A stretch of DNA of 64,000 nt, from the NCBI GenBank assembly GCA_948695535.1, contig CAPRTS010000001.1, positions 1 through 64,000 on the forward strand, written 5' to 3'. This DNA comes from an uncultured Eubacteriales bacterium. Its GTDB lineage: Bacteria > Bacillota > Clostridia > Christensenellales > UBA1242. Positions 33,824 to 41,354 of the stretch are shown in pieces (the stretch's first letter is position 1; each line of letters opens with the position of its first letter). The notes under the pieces are model-generated. The model searched no databases, was not told the origin of the DNA, and was given only the letters and a program-made list of their open reading frames with translations. The translations under genes were made by a program, and so were the position numbers.

Positions 33824-34526
33824 TCTGGCTTTTGCGCACGAATTGCCAATCGCCTAAGGCTAAGTTACCAAGGCGCAGTTTGCCTTCTTGCACCCGGGTT
33901 AAGGTCACGACGTTTAGGTCTTGGGTGGCAAACATTTTCCGCACTTGGCGGTTGCGCCCTTCGTGGATGGTAACTTGGATATGGGTACGGTCGTGTTTGA
34001 CGTACTCGAACAGGGCGGGGGCGGTCATCACGCCGTCAATGCTGACCCCGCGGGATAAGGTGTCCAGTTCTTGTTTAGTTACGGGGCGGTCAACGGTGGC
34101 CAAATAAACCTTGTCCACGTGGGTGGACGGGTGGGTTAACTTTTTGGTTAAATCACCATCGTTAGTTAGCAACAGTAAACCGGTCGTGTGGTAATCCAGA
34201 CGGCCGACGGGATACAAACGCACCGTTTGCAAAAGCTTTTGGTACTGCTTAGGGTTGTCCCGCAGTACGTCTAGTACGGTGCGCCGACCTTGTGGGTCGT
34301 AGGTGGTCGAAACCACACCGTCAGGTTTGTTCAATAAGATATAAACTTTGTCGGTAGGCGGGGTAACCGGACGGCCGTTCACGGTCACCGTGGCGTCGGT
34401 TGGAATGGTGGTGGCTAAATTAGTAATGATTTGCCCGTTAAGTTTAACGCGACCAGCGATAATTAAACTTTCGACGTGGCGCCGACTGCCTAAGCCGCAT
34501 AAAGCAAGATATTTGTTTACTCGCAT
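33816..34526 (-). CDS. rluB: Ribosomal large-subunit pseudouridine synthase RluB-like
   Basis: This 236-residue enzyme turns uridine to pseudouridine in 23S rRNA. It starts MRVNKYLALCGLGSRR at 34526, an S4 RNA-binding domain, and carries the catalytic Asp in GRLDYHTTGLLLLTNDGDL, then the closing EGRNRQVRKMF. Longer frames upstream lie in the promoter. TATACT ends 8 bases before the start, and the promoter overlaps that of the divergent SurE-like gene. Confidence 0.94.
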   Translation of the reverse strand: MRVNKYLALCGLGSRRHVESLIIAGRVKLNGQIITNLATTIPTDATVTVNGRPVTPPTDKVYILLNKPDGVVSTTYDPQGRRTVLDVLRDNPKQYQKLLQTVRLYPVGRLDYHTTGLLLLTNDGDLTKKLTHPSTHVDKVYLATVDRPVTKQELDTLSRGVSIDGVMTAPALFEYVKHDRTHIQVTIHEGRNRQVRKMFATQDLNVVTLTRVQEGKLRLGNLALGDWQFVRKSQII

Positions 34527-34544
34527 ACAAAAAAAGTATATCAT
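34516..34544. promoter_or_regulatory. Overlapping divergent promoters of rluB and the SurE-like pair
   Basis: For the plus strand TTTACT (34516-34521), 17 bases, TATCAT (34539-34544). For the minus strand TATACT occupies 34535-34540. The two -10 boxes share two bases, so only one polymerase can sit there at a time. Confidence 0.6.
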
Positions 34545-34551
34545 AGAAGTG

Positions 34552-35352
34552 ATGAATATCCTAATTGCTAATGTCCGTAATTTGGAAGCCCCGGAAACCC
34601 GGGTGTTGGCTGGGGAATTGGCTAAGCGCCACCGGGTGACGGTTTGTTCCATGGATTTACCCAGTCGTCAAAAAGGTAATGCCTTTTCGTACAGTGGTTT
34701 TCCGATTAAATTTAAACAAATTACCAGTTACCAAATTAACGGCGAAAAGATCCCGGCTTATAAATTCCAAGGCACGCCCGCCGACATGATGTCAATTATG
34801 TTAGGAAACATTATGCGTCACCGCAAACCGCAAATTGTGATTTGTGGCATCAGTAACGGTATCTCGTTAGGTACGGACGTGTTTTGTTCGTCCAACGTGG
34901 GCATGGCAATGCAGGCGGCGTTTGCCAACGTCCCGTGTCTTGCGGTAGGTATGCCAATGCAAGTGGGTGGACACAGTGAAGCCGAATTGTTGCCGGTAGC
35001 ACAATTCTTAGCAAAAAATATTGAGAAGTTGGCCAAGATGAAGTTGCCGACGGATACTTTTTTAAACATTTCTTTCCCTTTGGTAAAAAAATACGAAGAT
35101 TACCAAGGGGTAGGCATCTCGTCGATGGATAATTTGACCAAGATGACCCGTTATGTGCAAAAGGTGGATTGCAAGGGTAATACTTACTACTGGACGGAAA
35201 AAGTAACCCGAGAAAGTGCAAAGAACGCACCGTTAGCACCAACCGCCGGTATGTCGTATTTCCAAAAGAACTACATTATCATGTCGCCGTTAACTTACGA
35301 TTGCACCGATTACACCCGGCTAGCAGCGATGACGAAAGGGGGTGTCCAATGA
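34552..35352 (+). CDS. SurE-like protein without the metal motif (copy 1)
   Basis: This is a 266-residue protein with the SurE fold signature: N-terminal strand MNILIAN, later PQIVICGISNGISLGTDVF, MAMQAAFANVPCLAVGM and a C-terminal region ending MSPLTYDCTDY. True SurE enzymes (5'/3'-nucleotidases) have NDDG at residues 7-10 to hold the metal; here it reads NVRN, so it is probably not a nucleotidase of the known type. It starts just after its promoter with no ribosome site beyond AGAAGTG. It overlaps the second SurE-like gene by 4 bases, so the two are coupled. Confidence 0.82.
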   Translation: MNILIANVRNLEAPETRVLAGELAKRHRVTVCSMDLPSRQKGNAFSYSGFPIKFKQITSYQINGEKIPAYKFQGTPADMMSIMLGNIMRHRKPQIVICGISNGISLGTDVFCSSNVGMAMQAAFANVPCLAVGMPMQVGGHSEAELLPVAQFLAKNIEKLAKMKLPTDTFLNISFPLVKKYEDYQGVGISSMDNLTKMTRYVQKVDCKGNTYYWTEKVTRESAKNAPLAPTAGMSYFQKNYIIMSPLTYDCTDYTRLAAMTKGGVQ

Positions 35353-36119
35353 AAATCTTAATTACCAACGAAGCGGGTTGTTTTCATCCGGGACTAGTGG
35401 CACTGGCTAAGGAATTAGCCAAAGATCACCGCGTGTGCGTGGTGGCACCATTAAACCGGTTGAGTGGCGCGGGACATTCGCTAACCACCGACCAACGGCC
35501 TTTACATGCACAACAATGGTTCGTGTTGGACAGTGTTAAAATGTGGTCGGTGGACGGTACACCGTGCGACTGTGTGGCGTTGGCGTTAGATAAATTGTTA
35601 CTGGACAAACCCGACTTGGTTATTTCCGGCATTGACCCGGTCAATAACCGTGGTAACATGATTTACACCAGTGGGGTGGTTTCGGCCGCGTTGGAGGGGG
35701 CGATTCAGGGCATAAAAAGCATCGCTATCAGTGCGCCGGTTGCCGAGGATAAAAAAGAAAAGTTGTACCGACCCTACGCCAAATGGGTGGCACGTAAACT
35801 GCGTTACTTGGTGGAAAACACACCTGATTTTGGCGTGCTAAACGTTAATTTCCCACCTAAATTCAAAGGTAATAAAATTATGCCGACTAAACTGACGGAC
35901 GGTCTGTTGGAAAACGATTACGAAATTGAAGTCAATCCGTTCGGGTCAACTTATGCGTGGTTGAAAAGCCCGTTAATGGAGTTTGGTTTAGAAGCGTATG
36001 GTCAGCAAGGTGACCTTTATTGGCTAAAACAAGGTTACATTACCATTACTCCGTTAAAGTTGGACCTATTGAAAGGGGAAGCGGTGGCAGATTTACAAAA
36101 AGCGGGGATTAAGTTATGA
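35349..36119 (+). CDS. SurE-like protein with altered metal motif (copy 2)
   Basis: This is a 256-residue protein closer to standard SurE: MKILITNEAGCFHPGLVALA at the start, SGAGHSLT, PDLVISGIDPVNNRGN and the SGVVSAALEGA helix. The metal-binding NDDG is NEAG, so one of the two Asp ligands is Glu and the other Ala. Activity is doubtful. It overlaps copy 1 and cmk by 4 bases each. The pair may act as a heterodimer. Confidence 0.85.
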   Translation: MKILITNEAGCFHPGLVALAKELAKDHRVCVVAPLNRLSGAGHSLTTDQRPLHAQQWFVLDSVKMWSVDGTPCDCVALALDKLLLDKPDLVISGIDPVNNRGNMIYTSGVVSAALEGAIQGIKSIAISAPVAEDKKEKLYRPYAKWVARKLRYLVENTPDFGVLNVNFPPKFKGNKIMPTKLTDGLLENDYEIEVNPFGSTYAWLKSPLMEFGLEAYGQQGDLYWLKQGYITITPLKLDLLKGEAVADLQKAGIKL

Positions 36120-36784
36120 GCGAGTTTATCAACATTGCCATTGACGGCCCCGTGGCCAGTGGCAAAGGTACGGTAACCAAGGCGTTATCGGCACGCCTGG
36201 GTATTCCGGCACTAGATACGGGAGCTATGTACCGGGCGGTGACAGTGGACTTATTAGATCATAATATTGACCTTCACGACGAAAAAGCGGTCTTATTTGC
36301 TTTGAATAAAACTAACTTGCAAGTTTTTACCGCCGACAATAATATTATGCGGGTGTTTGTGCGTAATCACGATGTATCGGCACGCTTGCGGGATAACGCC
36401 ATCAGTGCGGCTACTCCCATTGTGGCGGCGTATCCCGGTGTGCGGGATTACGTTAACCGACAAATTGCCGTGGTTGCCAGTCAAGGTAACTTTATTTTGG
36501 AAGGGCGGGATATTGGTACAGTGGTTTTACCGAACGCGCGTTACAAATTTTTCTTGACCGCAGACTTAGTAGAGCGGGCGAAACGACGCAAATTGGATTT
36601 GGCCAATAAAAGTGAAGATGTCCCTTTATTGGAAGTTATGGCCCAAATTAAACAACGTGACGAACTTGATGCGAAGCGTGCGGTTGCCCCATTAAAACAG
36701 GCGGCTGACGCGATTGTGGTGGATAATACGGGCTTGACGTTGGAACAAACCATTGACATCATGGTCAAATATATTAAACTGTAA
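36116..36784 (+). CDS. cmk: Cytidylate kinase
   Basis: This 222-residue kinase phosphorylates CMP and dCMP using ATP. The P-loop is GPVASGKGT near residue 10, followed by LDTGAMYRAVTVD and the acceptor region GRDIGTVVLPNARYKFFLTA, then ERAKRR. Length matches the short Gram-positive type. It overlaps the SurE-like gene by 4 bases. Confidence 0.96.
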   Translation: MSEFINIAIDGPVASGKGTVTKALSARLGIPALDTGAMYRAVTVDLLDHNIDLHDEKAVLFALNKTNLQVFTADNNIMRVFVRNHDVSARLRDNAISAATPIVAAYPGVRDYVNRQIAVVASQGNFILEGRDIGTVVLPNARYKFFLTADLVERAKRRKLDLANKSEDVPLLEVMAQIKQRDELDAKRAVAPLKQAADAIVVDNTGLTLEQTIDIMVKYIKL

Positions 36785-36787
36785 GCA

Positions 36788-37129
36788 ATGGAAACAATCG
36801 TGCATACGGAAAATGGCAAGTACTTAGGACAAACTAAATTTGCGCCCAGTTTGTTAGAAGAATCGTTAACCTTAGGGGTTAAGGAAGTGCGGGGCGTGGC
36901 CAGTGTTGATCACCAGAAAGGAATCCAAATTCATCGCTGTAAAGACAGTAAAGATTTGATTATTGATGTCAATTTAGTGGTGTTGAACGGTTATGCGGTG
37001 CCCGATGTGGCTTACCGCGTGCAAGAAGCCGTGATCAACAGTGCTGCCCAGCTGACAACCAGTAAAATTAACCGTGTCAATGTTTACGTACGGGGGGCGA
37101 AGTATGGGGCAAGCGTTAAGCAGAAGTGA
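36788..37129 (+). CDS. Asp23/Gls24 family protein
   Basis: This 113-residue protein belongs to the Asp23 (alkaline shock) family, often encoded before nusB in Clostridia. The conserved VKEVRGVASVDHQKGIQI, ...LVVLNGYAVPDVAYRVQEAV and INRVNVYVRGA segments are seen. It overlaps nusB by 26 bases. The molecular role is uncertain; family members are tied to envelope stress. Confidence 0.9.
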   Translation: METIVHTENGKYLGQTKFAPSLLEESLTLGVKEVRGVASVDHQKGIQIHRCKDSKDLIIDVNLVVLNGYAVPDVAYRVQEAVINSAAQLTTSKINRVNVYVRGAKYGASVKQK

Positions 37130-37493
37130 AGCCCGTGAAGTCGCTTACCGGCTGGTTTTTGCAAGCGACGGTAGCGATGACGCATTAAGTTTAGCCTTGG
37201 GGGATAAGTTCGCCCCCGAACCCGAATTGAAGTATTTACAAGGAGTAGTAACCACGGTGCAAACTAACTTGGCCACTATTGACCAAAAGATTGCCGCCCA
37301 TTTGCAAGGGTGGACTCTTGACCGTCTGCGCCGGACAGACTTGGCGGCGTTGCGCTTGGCGTTAGGTGAAATTGAACAAGGAACGGTACCATTGCCAGTA
37401 ATAATTAACGAAGCGGTTAACCTGGCGAAAAAGTACGGCGACCAAAACAGTGGCGCGTTTGTGAACGGTATCTTGGCTAAAATCACGGAGTGA
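37104..37493 (+). CDS. nusB: Transcription antitermination factor NusB
   Basis: This 129-residue all-helical RNA-binding protein starts MGQALSRSEAREVAYRL with a GGGGGGCGAAG site upstream, and ends in the conserved DRLRRTDLAALRLALGEIE, then PVIINEAVNLAKKYGD and NSGAFVNGILAKI. It is needed for rRNA antitermination. The length is close to typical. Confidence 0.94.
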   Translation: MGQALSRSEAREVAYRLVFASDGSDDALSLALGDKFAPEPELKYLQGVVTTVQTNLATIDQKIAAHLQGWTLDRLRRTDLAALRLALGEIEQGTVPLPVIINEAVNLAKKYGDQNSGAFVNGILAKITE

Positions 37494-37495
37494 GT

Positions 37496-38494
37496 ATGGA
37501 ACTGTCGGTAACGCAACTGAATAATTACATTAAGTCCGTGTTCGTTGCGGAAGAGATGCTCCATAATGTATTGTTAACGGGCGAAGTGTCCGGCGTGTCG
37601 ATACGCAATAATGGTGTTTGGTTTACCATGCGCGACCATGACGCGGCAGTGCCGTGCGTTTGTTGGGAAGCGTCCCGTTGCCCAGTCAAAGACGGGGACA
37701 AAGTTACGGTTCGCGGTTCGGTAGATTACTGGCAAAAAGCAGGCAAAATCAATTTTAACGTGCACGCGTTGGTGAAAACGGGGACTGGTGACTTATTAGC
37801 CCAGTTAAAAGCGTTAACTGATAAATTAAAGGCGGAGGGTTTATTTGATCGCAAGCGGACGTTACCAACCAAGGTTAAGCGTCTCGGCGTGGTGTCTTCC
37901 CCATACGGGGCGGTTATTCACGATATTATCACGGTTGCCAAGCGTCGCAACCCCAGCGTTGATATTGTGTTGTATCCCGCGACGGTACAAGGCGAAGGTG
38001 CCGCGCGCGAATTGGTGGCGGGGATAGAATATTTCAGTAACCACCAAACGGTAGACGTGGTAATTTTGGCTCGCGGTGGCGGTAGCAGTGAAGACTTGTC
38101 TGTTTTTAATACCGAAAGTGTGGCACGGGCGGTGGCAAATTGCCGGTTGCCGGTCGTAACCGCAGTGGGGCACGAAACGGATGTAACCTTGGTTGATTAC
38201 GTCGCGGATGTACGGGCAGCTACGCCGTCGGCAGCGGCGGAATTAGTGGTGCCCGAGTTATTGTCACGTAAGGATCAAGTACGCCAACTGTGGTCACAAT
38301 TACGTTACCTAATTACCAGTCGCTTGACGGTGGCACGGGGTGTGGCCCAAAACTTTTTGCATATTTTCCCCAAAGACTTTGTGGCGGTGGCGAAAAACGG
38401 GCAGGTAGTGAAAAGTGCTAAACAAGTTAAACCTAAGGATAAATTGCAAATTTGTTTTAGTGATGGTAAAATAGGAGTAACCGTTGATGGATAA
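37496..38494 (+). CDS. xseA: Exodeoxyribonuclease VII large subunit XseA, short
   Basis: This 332-residue nuclease degrades single-stranded DNA with XseB. An N-terminal OB domain (MELSVTQLNNYIK...) is followed by the catalytic region (GVVSSPYGAVIHDIITVAKRR, ILARGGGSSEDL, AVGHETDVTLVDYVADVRAATPSAAAEL). Family members have 400-450 residues; the long coiled coil that carries the XseB subunits is cut to a few turns before the closing DKLQICFSDGKIGVTVDG. No break is visible in the frame. The ATG at 37496 has GGAG five bases upstream. Confidence 0.92.
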   Translation: MELSVTQLNNYIKSVFVAEEMLHNVLLTGEVSGVSIRNNGVWFTMRDHDAAVPCVCWEASRCPVKDGDKVTVRGSVDYWQKAGKINFNVHALVKTGTGDLLAQLKALTDKLKAEGLFDRKRTLPTKVKRLGVVSSPYGAVIHDIITVAKRRNPSVDIVLYPATVQGEGAARELVAGIEYFSNHQTVDVVILARGGGSSEDLSVFNTESVARAVANCRLPVVTAVGHETDVTLVDYVADVRAATPSAAAELVVPELLSRKDQVRQLWSQLRYLITSRLTVARGVAQNFLHIFPKDFVAVAKNGQVVKSAKQVKPKDKLQICFSDGKIGVTVDG

Positions 38495-38675
38495 CGAAAT
38501 TAAACAGTTAACAACTTTGACTAAGTCGATCGAGCAAGAGAAAAACATTGATGTGGCGCTCGATAATTTTATTGCGGGGACACAATTGGTGAAAAAAATT
38601 CTTAATGAATTGGACGAAAAGGAAGGGCAAGTGTACGCCGTGATCGACGGCGTCGAAAAACTGTGGGAGGAGTAA
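38487..38675 (+). CDS. xseB: Exodeoxyribonuclease VII small subunit XseB
   Basis: This protein of about 62 residues is mostly helical and starts MDNEIKQLTTLTKSIEQ, with the short helix and IAGTQLVKKILNELDEKEGQ typical of the XseB family. The ATG at 38487 (or TTG at 38484) overlaps xseA by 8-11 bases, and AGGAG lies upstream. It is the small partner of the exonuclease. Confidence 0.86.
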   Translation: MDNEIKQLTTLTKSIEQEKNIDVALDNFIAGTQLVKKILNELDEKEGQVYAVIDGVEKLWEE

Positions 38676-40244
38676 ATGCTGACGACGTTACGCATTCAAA
38701 ACATGGCGTTAATTCCCGCGGTAGAAATCAACTTCGGGCCAGCCTTTAACGTGCTGACGGGAGAAACCGGGGCGGGTAAGTCAATTATCATCGGTAGCCT
38801 TAATTTTATTTTTGGCGATAAACTGTCAACTAACGTTATCCGCGCCGGAGCTGATTTCGCACGCGTGACCGCCGTGTTTGACGATACCATAATTACCCGT
38901 ACTTTGCGCACTGATGGGAAAAGTGAAATTCGGGTGAATGACGAGCCCGTAACTTTAAAAGGTCTGCGTGCGGTGGCCAGCGAACTGCTAGCCATTCACG
39001 GGCAACACGACACGGAGAAGTTGCTGACGCCGAAAAATCACTTGGCGATTTTGGACGGCTTTGGCCATACCGCTTTGGCCACTTACCAAGCGGAATATAA
39101 CCAATTGCAGACGCTAAAGAAAGAATTAAGCAGTTACGGTGACAATCCGGCCGAACGTGAACGTTTGCTGGATTTATACCAATACCAAATTAACGAAATT
39201 GCCAACGCCCACCTGAATCCTGACGAAGAATACGAACTGAACAATAAAGCCATTGTCTTGCGCAACGCCGAGAAACTAACCACGGGTTTGGACGAAATCA
39301 TTACCCAGTTGGATACGGCGGACACAGCTACGGGACGGGCAAATAAGAAACTACTCGGTTTGGTGCCGTGCGATGCGCAGTTGTCGCCGTTGGCTGACCG
39401 GTTAAGTGGCACGGCCGGTGAATTGACCGACATCTTATTAGAGCTTCGGGATTACGTTGACCGGGCGGATTTCAGTGCCGGCAGTTTGGAAGCCGTCTAC
39501 GACCGCTTGGACGTAATTAAAAACTTGAAACGCAAATACGGTGCCACCGTGGCCGACATTTTAACCTACTTAGAGCAAACGCAGGTCGCATACCAACGTT
39601 TACTAAACGCGGGGGACACTATCGCGGAACTTAACGCCCGGATTGCCGAGCAAACGGCGCGGGTCAAGCAAGCGGCCGCCCAAGTGACCGCGGCTCGACA
39701 AGCGGCTGCCGCACAGCTGACGACCCAGTTAGGCCAGCATTTGGCGGACTTGGGTATGCCACACGCCCAATTTGAGGTGCGTTTTACTGCGGTAACACCA
39801 AACAGTCACGGGGCGGACGACGTCGAGTTCTACTTCTCGGCGAACTTAGGTGAGGCGTTACGGCCGTTGGCACAAATTATTTCTGGTGGGGAAATGAGCC
39901 GCGTGATGTTGGCCATTAAAACGGTAGCCAATACCGAACCGGGTAAGACGTTAATTTTTGACGAAATTGATACGGGCTTGTCGGGTAATATGGGCTTGGC
40001 GGTGGCCGATAAGTTGACTGCATTGGCCAAACACACCCAAATTATTGTGGTTACACACTTGGCGGCGATTGCGGCCGCAGCGGACAAACATTACTTAATT
40101 CAAAAAAATATTTCCAACCAAAAGACGGTGACCAACGTGTACCCCTTGAACCCGGAGGAACGCGTCCAAGAAGTGGCCCGTATTATTGGTGGTGGTACCA
40201 CGGCACTGGCTCATGCGGCAGCGTTGTTGCACAGTCAGCGGTGA
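38676..40244 (+). CDS. recN: DNA repair ATPase RecN
   Basis: This 522-residue SMC-like protein takes part in double-strand break repair. Walker A GETGAGKS is at residues 28-35, a moderate coiled coil is in the middle, the signature IISGGEMSRVMLA comes near 408, and Walker B with IFDEIDTGLSG near 427. GGAGGAG lies upstream of the ATG. Slightly shorter than the usual 550-570 residues. Confidence 0.95.
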   Translation: MLTTLRIQNMALIPAVEINFGPAFNVLTGETGAGKSIIIGSLNFIFGDKLSTNVIRAGADFARVTAVFDDTIITRTLRTDGKSEIRVNDEPVTLKGLRAVASELLAIHGQHDTEKLLTPKNHLAILDGFGHTALATYQAEYNQLQTLKKELSSYGDNPAERERLLDLYQYQINEIANAHLNPDEEYELNNKAIVLRNAEKLTTGLDEIITQLDTADTATGRANKKLLGLVPCDAQLSPLADRLSGTAGELTDILLELRDYVDRADFSAGSLEAVYDRLDVIKNLKRKYGATVADILTYLEQTQVAYQRLLNAGDTIAELNARIAEQTARVKQAAAQVTAARQAAAAQLTTQLGQHLADLGMPHAQFEVRFTAVTPNSHGADDVEFYFSANLGEALRPLAQIISGGEMSRVMLAIKTVANTEPGKTLIFDEIDTGLSGNMGLAVADKLTALAKHTQIIVVTHLAAIAAAADKHYLIQKNISNQKTVTNVYPLNPEERVQEVARIIGGGTTALAHAAALLHSQR

Positions 40245-40245
40245 T

Positions 40246-41259
40246 TTATCTACGTTTACGGTGGTGGGGCTTTTTCGGTTGGTGGTAAGTTTTGTGGTCG
40301 GGAATTAACCACAGCAACACTAACACGCAAGCCAGCACAATCACGGCACAAATGATAATAAATGACCAAAAACCACCCATGCGGGCTAAGGGTAAATTGT
40401 CCAAATTCATGCCGTAAATACCGGCAATTAAGGTTGGTATCGCCAAAATAATGGTAACGATAGTTAAAAAACGCATACGCTCGGCCAGGCGGTTGTTAAC
40501 AATTGCGGCGTAAGTATCCATGGTTTCGCTCATCAGTTCGCGTTGCAGATTGCAGGTGGCGAACGCCTGTTTGATTTCGACGTGAATATTGTCCAAGGTC
40601 TCAATGTCATCTTCGGTTAAGCCTGCACGTTGTACTAATAATTTATCAACCACCAAAATGTTTTGGCGTAACGAGGACGCAAAGTAAATTAAAGCGTTTT
40701 TCAAACGCATAAACTCAACCAAAATCGCATCGGTTTTGTTATTGCGTAACAATTGGCTTTCAATCTTGGTACTGGACTTATCAATTGCGCGCAAATAAAT
40801 TTCGTACAAACTGTGGAAAGATAGTAAAAATTGGTACAAAATTTTGGGACTGTCCAACAGTACGTTAGCCCGTAAATTACCGTGTTTAATGTCGTTAAAT
40901 TTGCTGCTGTCGTTAAGGCAGACGGTTACGGTCAAGTTTCCTTTTTGGATAATCGACAATGGCATAGTAGTGTAGGGGGCATCGCTGTCTTCGTTTTGCA
41001 CTTGGGTAACGGGAATGTCAAAAACGATTAAGCGGTAACCGGTGTCGTCGTCTAAGTCAAGACGGGGTCCTTCTTCGTCGTCCAAAGCTGAACGTACAAA
41101 ATCTTCGGGAATGTTCAGTTCGTCAATAACGCGTTTAACTTCGATTTCGTTGGGGTTGGTCAATTGCACCCAAACCCGTTCGTTGGTGGGTAAGTGCAAC
41201 AAACTTAAACTATCGTCTTTGACGTACTTACCATCACGGTACAACAATACGTTAGTCAT
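40246..41259 (-). CDS. corA: CorA-family magnesium/metal transporter
   Basis: This 337-residue protein has a large cytoplasmic N-terminal domain and two C-terminal helices with the ion-selecting GMN motif in AGIYGMNLDNLP. The tail is very basic (HKTYHQPKKPHHRKRR). The ATG at 41259 is chosen because the promoter ends 6 bases before it. It lies next to recN end to end with one base between stops. Confidence 0.94.
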   Translation of the reverse strand: MTNVLLYRDGKYVKDDSLSLLHLPTNERVWVQLTNPNEIEVKRVIDELNIPEDFVRSALDDEEGPRLDLDDDTGYRLIVFDIPVTQVQNEDSDAPYTTMPLSIIQKGNLTVTVCLNDSSKFNDIKHGNLRANVLLDSPKILYQFLLSFHSLYEIYLRAIDKSSTKIESQLLRNNKTDAILVEFMRLKNALIYFASSLRQNILVVDKLLVQRAGLTEDDIETLDNIHVEIKQAFATCNLQRELMSETMDTYAAIVNNRLAERMRFLTIVTIILAIPTLIAGIYGMNLDNLPLARMGGFWSFIIICAVIVLACVLVLLWLIPDHKTYHQPKKPHHRKRR

Positions 41260-41265
41260 ACCGCG

Positions 41266-41295
41266 ATTGTACGCCAATTTGATAAATAAAGTCAA
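41266..41295 (-). promoter_or_regulatory. Promoter of corA, predicting a leaderless mRNA
   Basis: TTGACT (41290-41295), 18 bases, TACAAT (41266-41271); 6 bases then lead to the ATG at 41259. Confidence 0.75.
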
Positions 41296-41318
41296 TGCAA
41301 GTTACAAACAATATTTTA

Positions 41319-41347
41319 TTGCCAAGTTGTGAAATTGGCTTTATAAT
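41319..41347 (+). promoter_or_regulatory. Promoter of the large surface protein
   Basis: TTGCCA (41319-41324), 17 bases, TATAAT (41342-41347); 7 bases (AAGGATT) separate it from the ATG at 41355. Confidence 0.8.
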
Positions 41348-41354
41348 AAGGATT

